64,000 nucleotides of DNA from Locusta migratoria (taxonomy: Eukaryota > Arthropoda > Insecta > Orthoptera > Acrididae), in NCBI GenBank assembly GCA_026315105.1, contig CM048753.1, forward strand, positions 72,292,047 through 72,356,046. Direction: 5' to 3'. Made by a program: the position numbers and the translations under genes. Positions 56,130 through 64,000 of the stretch are shown piece by piece. The notes below the pieces were generated by a model. That model was not told the origin of the DNA. It searched no databases and worked only from the letters and a program-made list of their open reading frames with translations. How positions within the stretch are numbered: the stretch's first letter is position 1; each line of letters starts with the position of its first letter.

Positions 56130-56613
56130 TGTGGTGTCGCACAAGTACAAAGTGCGCGCCGCCTACTTTCGCCGCGCGCCGCCATGCACGCACGGCGCGG
56201 CGTTCTTACGACGACAGCCACGAGCGCCCTCTGCTACAACTCCGCTCGTGGCCACCACTGAACGACATCGTTCACTCGGGACTGAGATAGGAACCAGTTA
56301 AGACTTTCGGAATCAGATAGGCACCAGTGAAGACTTGGCTAACGGTTAGGCACTAAGCAGGCCTCTAGCTCAACTATGTATCAGCATTCTGCAGTACTGA
56401 GATATGTAAAAGTTAAGTATTGTATAAATTCTGTGCAATATATATCTCGTTCTAATTTACTCTAGTGTTTCTAGTTTCTGCTATTCCACTGGCTGCTCAC
56501 CTTCGTACCTGCACAAGCGTTCTTCCCTTATTCCTGTGTCGGTCTTCCTACTCGGCCACCGACACCTACGACGGTAACGAGACACAAAAGTGGCGACGAG
56601 GCTGGGACACAAA
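56130..56613 (+). mobile_element. LTR-like unit, copy 2
   Basis: Nearly identical to 41534-42019. It has the same TGTGGTGTCGC start and GGGACACAAA end, flanked by ACTTTC (56124-56129 and 56614-56619). TGGCGACGAGGCTGGGA (56591-56607) differs at one base from the complement of the 3' end of tRNA-Ser(GCT) plus CCA. Confidence 0.72.
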
Positions 56614-56621
56614 ACTTTCAT

Positions 56622-56687
56622 AAGAGCAAGGGCTTCAAACTTTCCCAACCCTCCCCACTAACGATAGGATCATTGCCCGTCACCGGC

Positions 56688-56719
<32 letters not shown>

Positions 56720-57147
56720 GCGTCTGTGCCGAAAGATCAGACGTCACTTTTGATCCTGCAGTTGTTATTATTTAACGTTCACAGAATATATGACATCAAC
56801 TGCGATCCTATCGTTAGTGGGGAGGGGTGGGCAAGTTTGAAGTCCTTACTCTTACGGGAATTAGTTTCATAACTACGAGTTTGAGTACTGTGGGTAGGGC
56901 GAAGCTGGGAATTTGTATCTGACGGGAGGCGTGCATAGGTAGTCCTTGCAGGTGCGCTGATCACTGTGTCCCCAGTGGTGTAGAGGTCAGCGCAACTGCC
57001 TAGAAAGCAGGAGACACGGGTTCGAATCCCGGCTGGGTACACATTTTCAGCTTTGCCCAATCGCAGTCGATGTCATATATTCTGTGAATGTTAAATAATA
57101 ACAACTGCAGGATCAGAAGTGACGTCTGTTCTTTCGGAACAGACGCC
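56622..57147. repeat. Double foldback element with tRNA-like centre
   Basis: Inner arms 56622-56672 and 56798-56848 (AAGAGCAAGGGCTTCAAAC) are inverted. Outer arms 56715-56800 and 57062-57147 (GCGTCTGT, GATCCTGCAGTTGTTATTA) are inverted too. A tRNA-like stretch with GGTTCGAATCCCGG lies at 56973-57041. A (TA)n run is at 56690-56716. Confidence 0.8.
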
Positions 57148-57164
57148 TCATGTATATACATTTA

Positions 57165-57302
57165 TGATGAGGCATATCGATGGACAGGATGGTACGAAAC
57201 TAGTCACCAGATAAATGGTTAGTGCAACTTCGACGGAAGCTGCAAAGAATAAAAAGTCTGTATAAAGTTTCTGGTCCTGCTTCCCTCATTGTGTTGGACT
57301 TT
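57165..57302. repeat. Composite repeat X, part 2 of second locus
   Basis: Matches 51840-51965 (GGACAGGATGGTACGAAACT to CCCTCATTGTGTTGGACTTT). Confidence 0.8.
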
Positions 57303-57700
57303 GGTAAAAGATTTTTTCTCGACTCGTGGCCACTGTGTGGCGTGTAGTGGACTGGCAGCCGTCCGTTCAGTGGAACAGAGCACCCACCCCCCTTTCACCT
57401 GTCGGTGTGTCGGGAACTGTACAAGAAGCGCATCCCGGGGCGACAGATTTGCATACGGCTGAATATGCAACGGCCTCTTTCAGGACAAGAGGGCAGCGGA
57501 ACAGAATATTCCGGCCCTGCCTTTGAAACGCGCGTCCCGTGACGTGGGAGAGCCGCTGAGCTGCACTCGTTAACAAACGTTCCCCTGCGGTGCTCCGTGT
57601 CACGCCGGATGCTGGGGCTTCGTGGCCTCGTAGCCGGGGAGCGGTACGGCTAGCGGACAGTGTGGTCGCCAGGCCGGAACTACAGGCACGTATATAACTT
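57303..57700. other. G+C-rich non-coding stretch
   Basis: CpG-rich compared with neighbours. Overlapping short frames on both strands look like composition artefacts. No gene is assigned. Confidence 0.45.
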
Positions 57701-58021
57701 CATATTCACAGGATACATGACTTCAACTGCGCATGGGCAAAGCTGAAAATGTGCACCCAGCTATACAAACTAAGACGCGTCTTCGATTTCACTTAATAAT
57801 CGATAAAATTCGAGTAATTGCGATTTTCGTTATTAGTGCCATCTGTTATCTGTTCAGTCGTACTATTTGCTTAGACAGAAGGCGTAGTTACCTCATAGTT
57901 AACTAACGGTCGTTGAAATCAGCTACGGGAAACCCGAGGAAGTTATCTGGCCTGTTAAATTATTACGTGACGGTAGCTAACGGCACGGTAACTATAGTTT
58001 TCCAGAAACCGGGTACTAGAG

Positions 58022-58414
58022 TAACATGAAACTCTGTGGCTGAGATGCCGTGGTCCATGCGTAAAAACTTCCCCTGACGTTTCCCCTTCGACTGCGGAAG
58101 CCATCCTCGGAGGTGAAGCGGCAAACTGCAAGTAGATCTCGAGTGAGCGCCGTATATATAGGCCATCCAGAGGGCTCCACTGTCAATGACGTAAGGTCTC
58201 CCGGTTCTGTAGTCTCTGGTGAACTAAGAAATTTTGGCGACCTGATGTAGTTGTTCATTTAATAGTACCTTGCAGTCTGCTACTTGTCTTACTTTGCCTG
58301 CAACGTACTATTAAATCAATAACAACATAAGGTCACTGAAATTTCTCAGCTCAGTTGAACTCGTGTCAATGATGGGTTTGCTGCATAGAAATGATGCATT
58401 GCGTGTAGCATTTA
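58022..58414. repeat. Composite repeat X, part 1 of second locus
   Basis: Matches 51435-51832, including CCATCCTCGGAG and GATGGGTTTGCTGCATAGAA. Confidence 0.85.
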
Positions 58415-58420
58415 TGATGA

Positions 58421-58660
58421 CATTCACAGAATATATGACTTCAACTGCGAATGGGCAAAGCTGAAAATGTGTATCCAGCCGGGGGTGTAGGAGTCAGCGC
58501 AACTGCCTAGAAAGCAGGAGACCCGGGTTCGAATCCCGGCTGGGTACACATTTTCAGCTTTCCCCAATCGCAGTTGATGTCATATATTCTGTGAATATGA
58601 CACAATAACAACTGCAGGATCATAAGTGACGCCTGTTCTTTCGGAACAGACGCCATATAT
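58421..58660. repeat. Foldback element with tRNA-like centre, second copy
   Basis: The left arm ATTCACAGAATATATGACTTC and right arm complement GATGTCATATATTCTGTGAAT flank GGTTCGAATCCCGGCTGGGT. Same family as 56715-57147. A further half copy lies at 57700-57770. Confidence 0.8.
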
Positions 58661-58770
58661 AAATATAAAGGGTCTTTCACTAAGTGTGTTTGCCTCTATA
58701 ACTTATAATAGGTGACGGGAAATTTTAATGCGGTAGGTCAACACAAGAAATGTTACACTTTCTGCAGAGC

Positions 58771-60245
58771 TGTTGTTGTTATGGTCTTCAGTCCAGAGAC
58801 TGGTTTGAAGCAGCTCTCCACCCTACTCTATCCTGAACAAGCCTCTTCATCTCCTCATAAGAACGGCAACACACTTCCATTTGAATCTGCTTACTATACG
58901 CGTCTCTTGGTCTCCCTCTGTGATTTTTACCCCACGCACTTCCCTCCAATGCTAAATTTACGATTCCTCGATGTCTAAGAATGTGTCCTACCTAGCGATC
59001 TCTTCTTTTGGTCAGGGTATGCCAAAAATTCCTTCTCTCGCCAATTCTGTTCAGTACCTCTTCATTAGTTATGCGATCTACCCACTTAACCTTCACCATT
59101 CTTTTGTAGCACCACATTTCAAAAGCCTCTATTCCATTCCTGTCTGCACTGTTTATCGTCCATGTTTCACTCCCGTACAAGGCAACACTCCACACAAATT
59201 CATTCAGGAATGACATCCTTACACTTAAATTTATATTTGATGTTAGCAAATTTCTCTTTTCTAAAATGCTTTTCTTTCCATTGCCATTCTGTATTTTATA
59301 TCCTCTGTACTTCGACCATCATTTGTTATTTTACTGCCCAAGTAACAAAACTCATCTACCTCCTTTATTGCTTCGTTACCAAATCTAATTCCTTCAGCAT
59401 CACCTGATTTTCTTAGACTACACTCCATTACCCTAGTTTTGTTCTTGTTAATGTTCATCTTATATGCACCTTTCAGCACACTCTCCATTCCGTTCAACTG
59501 TTCTTCCAGATCCTTTGCTGTCTCTGATAGACTTACTATGTCGTCGGCAAAACGCAATGTTTTTAATTCTTCCCCCTGAACTTTAATTCCTTCACCAAAT
59601 TTCTCCTTACTTTCCTTTATAGCTTGCTCAATGTACAAATTGAATAACATTGGAGAGAGGCTACAACCCTGTCTTACTCCCTTTCCAACCACAGCATCCC
59701 TTTCATGCCCTTCAACTCTGACAACCGCTGTCTGGTTTTTGTACATGTTGTAAATAACGTTACGCTCCCTGTATTTTACTCCTGCTTGCTTCAGAACTTG
59801 AAAGAGTTTATTCCAATCAAATTTGTCAAAAACCTTATCCAAATCTACAAAAGCTGGATATGTAGGTTTGCCATTCCTTAATCTGTCTTCTAGGATAAGC
59901 CGTAAGGTGGGTATTGCCTCCCGTGTTCCTACATTTCTCCTGAACCCAAACTGATCTTTGCCGAGGTCGGCTTCTACCAGCTTTTCCATCCTTTTATTTT
60001 GCAACCATGACTTATTCAACTGATGGTTCTGTAGTTTTCACACCTGTATGCACCTGCTTTCTTTGGAATGGGGATTAAACATTTTTCTTAAAGTCTGAGG
60101 ATACTTCGCCTGTCTCTTGCATCTTACACACCATGTAAAACAGTTTCGTCATGGTTGGCTTTCCCAGAGACTTCAGTCGTTCTCAGGGAATGTCATCTAC
60201 TCCAGGGACCTTGTTTCGACTTAGGTCTTTCTTTGGAATAGGGAT
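58771..60245 (-). mobile_element. RTE copy G, 5'-truncated
   Basis: 3' end at 58771 (TGTTGTTATGGTCTTCAGTC). It extends through the reverse transcriptase to about 60245. Confidence 0.9.
58992..60019 (-). pseudogene. RTE copy G, reverse transcriptase and C-terminus
   Basis: Frame 59261-60019 (252 residues) holds RMEKLVEADLGKDQFGFRRN, FVDLDKVFDKFDW, GVRQGCSLSPMLFNLYIEQ, LRFADDIVSLSET and the start of the C-terminal region. A frameshift near 59260 moves to frame 58992-59249 (FVWSVALYGSETWTINSADR, MWCYKRMVKVKWVDRITNEE). An earlier gap near 60000 removes part of motif 2. FADD is intact, but the endonuclease is absent. Confidence 0.9.
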
Positions 60246-60357
60246 TGGCTATAGGATCGTAACAATGAACTAGCACATTCCCCATTCCGTGATAATACTG
60301 AGCATACGATCACCACCAAGCGACGCGCACAAGAGATCTTTCACGCGTCTAACAATA

Positions 60358-60379
60358 ATCTCTCTCTCTCTCTCTCTCT

Positions 60380-60431
<52 letters not shown>
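60358..60431. repeat. (CT)n microsatellite
   Basis: TCTCTC run with one AA interruption, ending directly at the 5' end of a SINE. The 60289-60558 frame that reads it as poly-Ser-Leu is spurious. Confidence 0.97.
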
Positions 60432-60434
<3 letters not shown>

Positions 60435-60635
60435 GGCCGCGGTGGCCGAGGGGACTGAGGCGCTCCAGTCACGGTCTGCACGGCCACTACGGTCGGGCGT
60501 TCGAATCCCCCTTCCGGCATGGATATTTGTGGCGTCCTTAATATTAGTTAGTTCATAAGTGGCTTGTAAGTTTAGCGACTGATGACCCCGTAGTTAAGTC
60601 CCATAGACTATACAAACATTTGAAACATTTCATTG
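60432..60635 (+). mobile_element. Full-length tRNA-derived SINE (S1)
   Basis: The head GCCGGCCGCGGTGGCCGAGG has a near-perfect box A, and GCGTTCGAATCCCC gives box B. The body is TTAGCGACTGATGACCCCG and the tail TACAAACATTTGAAACATTT. No clear TSD, because the 5' side is a microsatellite. Confidence 0.92.
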
Positions 60636-60972
60636 TCGAAGTCACGTGGCTCAGTCTCCAGCCGAGGATAGTCATTGGAGTGAGAATAGTTTTCGTTATT
60701 GCGTTTTCTTCGATGTCGCTGTAAGTTTTCTGCTACGTATCATAAGCTTTCTTCTGCTCTAAAAGTAAGTAAAAATATCATCAGCACTACAGTTTAAAGT
60801 ACCATTCATCAGCTAATAATTTAATATCGTAAAGTTAGAGTTTAGCGTTTTCTGTTCCTTCAACGTTATCTTTACATATATGGCGTCTAGTTGCCGAAGT
60901 TGGACCAAAGGCTGTTTCCTAATTTGGACCGGTCCAATGTAGGGATCACTCGTAACAACTAATACTTAATGT
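60636..60972. other. No recognised gene
   Basis: Mixed sequence with no coding pattern. Confidence 0.5.
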
Positions 60973-61236
60973 CCAGAATGAAACTTCACTCTGCAGCGGA
61001 GTGTGCGCTGATATGAAACTTCCTGGCAGATTAAAATTGTGTGCCGGAACCGGGACTCGAACCTCGGACCTTTGCCTTTCGCGGGCAAGCGCACTACCGA
61101 CTGTGCTATCCCGACACGACTCACGATGCCGCCTCACAACTTTAGTTTGGAAAGTAGGAGACGAGGTACTGGCGCAAGTAAAGTTGTGAGGCGTCATCGT
61201 GAGTCGTGTCGGGATAGCACAGTCGGTAGTCAGTCA
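60973..61236. repeat. S2 palindromic element, interrupted by a LINE
   Basis: Minus-oriented arm and body (60973-61145) are followed by plus-oriented body (61146-61236), which stops at GGGATAGCACAGTCGGTAG, inside the tRNA-like box A region. LINE sequence follows immediately. Confidence 0.87.
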
Positions 61237-61367
61237 GGCGGCGGACGGCGAGGGGGAAGGTTGCGCCGTACTGCGCGCTGCGCCGGCTGTTTCCTGCGTG
61301 GTGAGTCGCTGCGCTTGCTGTAGCGTGTAGCCGCTTTATTCATTTGAGTGGATATAATCATGACAAT

Positions 61368-62948
61368 ATGACGGAAGAACCTACCAGGAAAGACACTCTG
61401 AAATTTACGTTCGACGCGAGATTTGTTAGACCGAAGTCGTTTGAAATCGAAGACTGGTTAGAAACGGACGTTAAGCTGCGATTAGAGGATATTATTGGGA
61501 TCCATCTTTCGATAGTGAAGCCTGTTGTATTTGTCAAACTGGCTAGCCTCGAACTTTGTGAGGAAGTAGTTCGCACCTTTCATGGAAAGCTCAAATTCAA
61601 ACATAAAGATGGGAATGTTGGCGACGTTTCTGTGGATCATGCAGGTTTTGGCGTGCGCACAATCAGAATCTTTGAACTCCCTTTTGAAATTACTGCTGAA
61701 CAGGTCGTTCGCGTGATATCACAGTATGGTCGCGTGATAAATCATGTTGCAGAGAGGTGGTCGAGCGGTCACAAATTCCCGGTTCTAAATGGAGTACGGC
61801 AGCTAAAAGTAGAACTCCGGAGGCACATTCCTTCCTATATCATGGTATGTGGGTTTCGTGCCATCGTGATGTATGACGACCAGCCGAAAACCTGTGGTCT
61901 TTGCGGCTCAGCCGGACACGTGCGAGCGCAGTGCATCCAGAGGCGCGTGGCGCAGCTGCCCGCCGGCGAGGCGGCCCGCCCGCCCGTGTTGACAACACTG
62001 CCCGTGACGTACTCTGCGGCGACGCGCGGCTTCTCGGCATCTAGCGCGGCACCTGACGTAACCGGACCTGATGACGTTGAGGGGGCAGCGACACTGATAG
62101 ACACATCTGACGTTGCTGAACGGATCTCACATCCGACTGACGCGGCAGCAACACTGATGGACACGGATGTCGTTGCTGAACATGTCCCACATACCGTTGT
62201 TGAAAATCCGCAACTCGTACCTGCTGCAGAACAGGCGACTGCAACACCAATAGAGACGCCACCAGTCCCTAATACTGTACAGACACTTGTGTATGCTGCT
62301 GAAACACCACAACAGGCCCCGTCAAAGTCGGCAGATGACCCGGTAACCGCAGCACATTCTCAGAAGCGGGGTTCGGCATTACAAACGACCGTTCCACCGG
62401 CGACTGAAAATGTGCCACAGATGAATGTTTCGGAAGACTCCGAAGAAAGCCCGTCACAGGCGTCTTCCCCCAAGAAACATAAAAAACGTAGGATTGCGCG
62501 ACAACGTGCAGCAGCCACTGCAGCGGCACTGCGCGAGAAGGCTAAGCAAATCGGCGCAGAACTCAAACACCACGAGACTGAATGCATAGGCGCGGAACGG
62601 GAAGCAACATCAATAAAATTCACATTGCCACGGCACGGTGACTCTGTCACTACAGATCTGACACTGCCGCAGTCTGCAGATCCCCACTCTGGGAAAGTAG
62701 ATGCAACGGAAGCTCCCCACTCCATCACTGACTCTGCAACCAAGTCCTTTTTAGGAGACTGGGCAGACGACATGGAAAAGATTTCAAACAATGGAGAAGA
62801 ACCTATGGACATACTACCCACAAATGAGACGCTTATTAATACTGTCTCACAAGAAAGTGAGTGCCGTGAGAGGAACGATGGCTCAACAGGTACTGGTGGA
62901 CAAACAGGTCGTCCTGCGCGTCCTTTCGACAATGATGAATATTTTTAA
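61368..62948 (+). CDS. LINE ORF1 protein with CCHC zinc knuckle
   Basis: 526 residues from ATG 61368 (the frame is open upstream to 61344 without an ATG). The N-terminal ~170 residues contain an RRM-like segment (FELPFEITAEQVVRVISQYG). One zinc knuckle follows, Cys176-x2-Cys179-x4-His184-x4-Cys189 (CGLCGSAGHVRAQC). The middle is rich in Pro, Ala and Thr and looks disordered, with DTSDVAE-type repeats around residues 240-275. A basic patch (SPKKHKKRRIARQRAAA) precedes a helical Ala/Lys/Glu stretch, and the C-terminus is acidic. ORF1 proteins of this kind bind element RNA. The single knuckle and basic patch support that, but the function is inferred. Confidence 0.88.
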   Translation: MTEEPTRKDTLKFTFDARFVRPKSFEIEDWLETDVKLRLEDIIGIHLSIVKPVVFVKLASLELCEEVVRTFHGKLKFKHKDGNVGDVSVDHAGFGVRTIRIFELPFEITAEQVVRVISQYGRVINHVAERWSSGHKFPVLNGVRQLKVELRRHIPSYIMVCGFRAIVMYDDQPKTCGLCGSAGHVRAQCIQRRVAQLPAGEAARPPVLTTLPVTYSAATRGFSASSAAPDVTGPDDVEGAATLIDTSDVAERISHPTDAAATLMDTDVVAEHVPHTVVENPQLVPAAEQATATPIETPPVPNTVQTLVYAAETPQQAPSKSADDPVTAAHSQKRGSALQTTVPPATENVPQMNVSEDSEESPSQASSPKKHKKRRIARQRAAATAAALREKAKQIGAELKHHETECIGAEREATSIKFTLPRHGDSVTTDLTLPQSADPHSGKVDATEAPHSITDSATKSFLGDWADDMEKISNNGEEPMDILPTNETLINTVSQESECRERNDGSTGTGGQTGRPARPFDNDEYF

Positions 62949-63070
62949 TCAGTTTGGGAAAGTGGCTGAGTACGAGGATTGTTTGGTTTGTTTTTTCCTT
63001 TGCAGGAGGAACAAAATGATTTAGGATGACTTTTGTTTGAATAATTAGTTTTATCTTATATTTCATTTTT

Positions 63071-64000
63071 ATGGACGGCATCCAAACATACAATATCACC
63101 ACCCTTAACATCAGCAGAATCGAAAGTGCTGTTAAAATCCGCTCTCTGGCCGACTTCTTGCATGGCACCGGTGTTGATATCGCCATGCTCCAGGAAGTTG
63201 TAACTGCTCTGGACGTCCCTGGCTATGTCACCGTTGGCAATATCAGCAGGGAGGACTCTGCTGGAACTGCTGTTCTACTGCGAGATGGCATACCCTTTAC
63301 GCAAGTGCAGCGTTTGACTAGTGGTCGAGGTATTTCCATGAGCGTGCAAGGCGTGCAACTTATTAACATCTACGCCCCCTCAGGTAGCAGCCGTAGGAAA
63401 GAACGTTCGGACTTCTTCAAAAATGAAGTACCTATGCTTCTCTCTTCAAATCCAGAGCATCTCATTCTCGGCGGGGACTTCAATTGTGTTCTTCACGACA
63501 AAGATCAGACCCCCAACACAAACAGATGTATGGAACTCCAACACCTAATTGAAGGTTTGCGTCTTCATGACACTTGGGAAATCATTCATGGTCAACGGGT
63601 AGCTTACACCTTCGTCACCAATCACTCGGCCAGCCGGATAGATCGAATATATGTGTCTGACACACTTCGGCGCCATGCTATCAATTGCGATATAGCGCCT
63701 GTCAATATCTCCGACCATGCTTCCCATCAGTGTTACATTAACCTTAAGCGACAACTGATTTACCGAGGTCGAGGCTACTGGAAGCTGAATATCAGTCTTC
63801 TGCATGACGTGGCTTTGGAAGAGGAGATCACTCAAGTGTGGCACCAACTACAGCGCCACCGCAGCCGCTATTCGAATGTACTGCAGTGGTGGATCCAATT
63901 TGCCAAACCCAAATTGCGATCTACCATCATGCGATATGCCCGAGAGAAAAGCTTTTGGCAGAAAAGGACAATTGAATTTTATTATCACTGTCTGAGGGAC
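63071..64000 (+). CDS. LINE ORF2, APE-type endonuclease domain (continues past window)
   Basis: Open from ATG 63071 to the last base, 310 residues. Endonuclease motifs are complete: TTLNISRI (Asn), MLQEVV (Glu), SVQGVQLINIYAPSG, LILGGDFNCVL (Asp-x-Asn), SRIDRIYVS (Asp) and ISDHASHQ (Asp-His). After it, GRGYWKLNISLLHD and WWIQFAKPKLR resemble the linker that precedes the reverse transcriptase in L1/Tx1-group elements. The reverse transcriptase would lie to the right. The domain would nick DNA to prime reverse transcription. Confidence 0.92.
   Translation, partial: MDGIQTYNITTLNISRIESAVKIRSLADFLHGTGVDIAMLQEVVTALDVPGYVTVGNISREDSAGTAVLLRDGIPFTQVQRLTSGRGISMSVQGVQLINIYAPSGSSRRKERSDFFKNEVPMLLSSNPEHLILGGDFNCVLHDKDQTPNTNRCMELQHLIEGLRLHDTWEIIHGQRVAYTFVTNHSASRIDRIYVSDTLRRHAINCDIAPVNISDHASHQCYINLKRQLIYRGRGYWKLNISLLHDVALEEEITQVWHQLQRHRSRYSNVLQWWIQFAKPKLRSTIMRYAREKSFWQKRTIEFYYHCLRD

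Larger units (their letters stand above)
61237..64000 (+). mobile_element. Non-LTR retrotransposon (likely Tx1/L1 group), 5' part, possibly intact
   Basis: A 131-bp G+C-rich 5' leader (61237-61367), ORF1 (61368-62948), a 122-bp gap, then ORF2 open to the window edge. I saw no frameshift or stop in either frame, in contrast to every other LINE here. The Tx1/L1-group assignment rests on the WKLN-x-SLL region after the endonuclease and the ORF1 layout. It is tentative. Confidence 0.85.

Noticed and set aside
56973..57041. tRNA-like sequence with GGTTCGAATCC as a tRNA gene
   Set aside because: The same sequence recurs at 58478-58550 in the same foldback element. The AGA anticodon would imply tRNA-Ser, but the long variable arm is absent.
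60289..60558. 89-residue frame containing poly Ser-Leu
   Set aside because: Translation of a (CT)n microsatellite and a SINE.
61358..62932. Minus-strand frames of up to 190 residues opposite LINE ORF1
   Set aside because: Shadow of ORF1, which has a zinc knuckle and an adjoining ORF2.

Overview
The window looks like intergenic DNA from a large, repeat-rich insect genome. The SINE, RTE and Tc1 families resemble those I associate with grasshoppers and locusts (Schistocerca-like), but that is an inference from remembered repeat types, not a search. Nothing is bacterial: there are spliced exons, LINEs, tRNA-derived SINEs, microsatellites and layered insertions. I found no convincing ordinary host gene. 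The most gene-like item is a spliced THAP-domain, P-element/THAP9-type transposase at the left edge (minus strand). It runs out of the window and carries an apparent 1-bp frameshift in exon 1.

Layout. 1-2.7 kb: THAP/P-type transposase and a possible PIF/Harbinger fragment. 2.7-9.9 kb: a ~1-kb inverted-partner repeat, SINEs, a Tc1 remnant, two non-autonomous hAT elements with perfect 8-bp target-site duplications (TSDs), and a CpG-rich patch with NRF1-like and CRE-like sites. 9.9-13.2 kb: a near full-length minus-strand RTE LINE. 13.5-17.2 kb: a Helitron-like element, a long hairpin, a LINE remnant split by a SINE, and the second copy of the 1-kb repeat. 17.9-22.2 kb: a Penelope-like element (GIY-YIG endonuclease, hammerhead-like motif) split by two LINE insertions. 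22.7-23.7 kb: a second Penelope-like element with a TSD and a better hammerhead candidate. 24.3-31 kb: a long-TIR element, further RTE copies, a jockey-like LINE split by RTE, and a foldback element with tRNA-Thr-like arms. 31-37 kb: a ~320-bp tandem array built partly from a reverse-transcriptase fragment and split by a 3.3-kb RTE copy. 37-50 kb: LINE fragments, a Helitron-like element, a 486-bp LTR-like unit, palindromic SINE-like elements and a recent 692-bp tandem duplication of a dead Tc1-type transposase. 50-60 kb: DNA-transposon remnants, long-TIR elements, a second LTR-like unit and foldback elements. 60.9-64 kb: the youngest-looking LINE, with an intact ORF1 (CCHC knuckle) and an ORF2 whose endonuclease motifs are complete. 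It runs off the right edge and sits inside a tRNA-like repeat.

The elements form a dated stack. RTE copies interrupt a satellite, a Penelope element and a jockey-like LINE; SINEs interrupt a hAT element and a LINE. The Tx1/L1-group LINE at the right end and the P-type transposase at the left end are the only coding units that could still be largely functional. All calls were made by reading the sequence; no database search was run.
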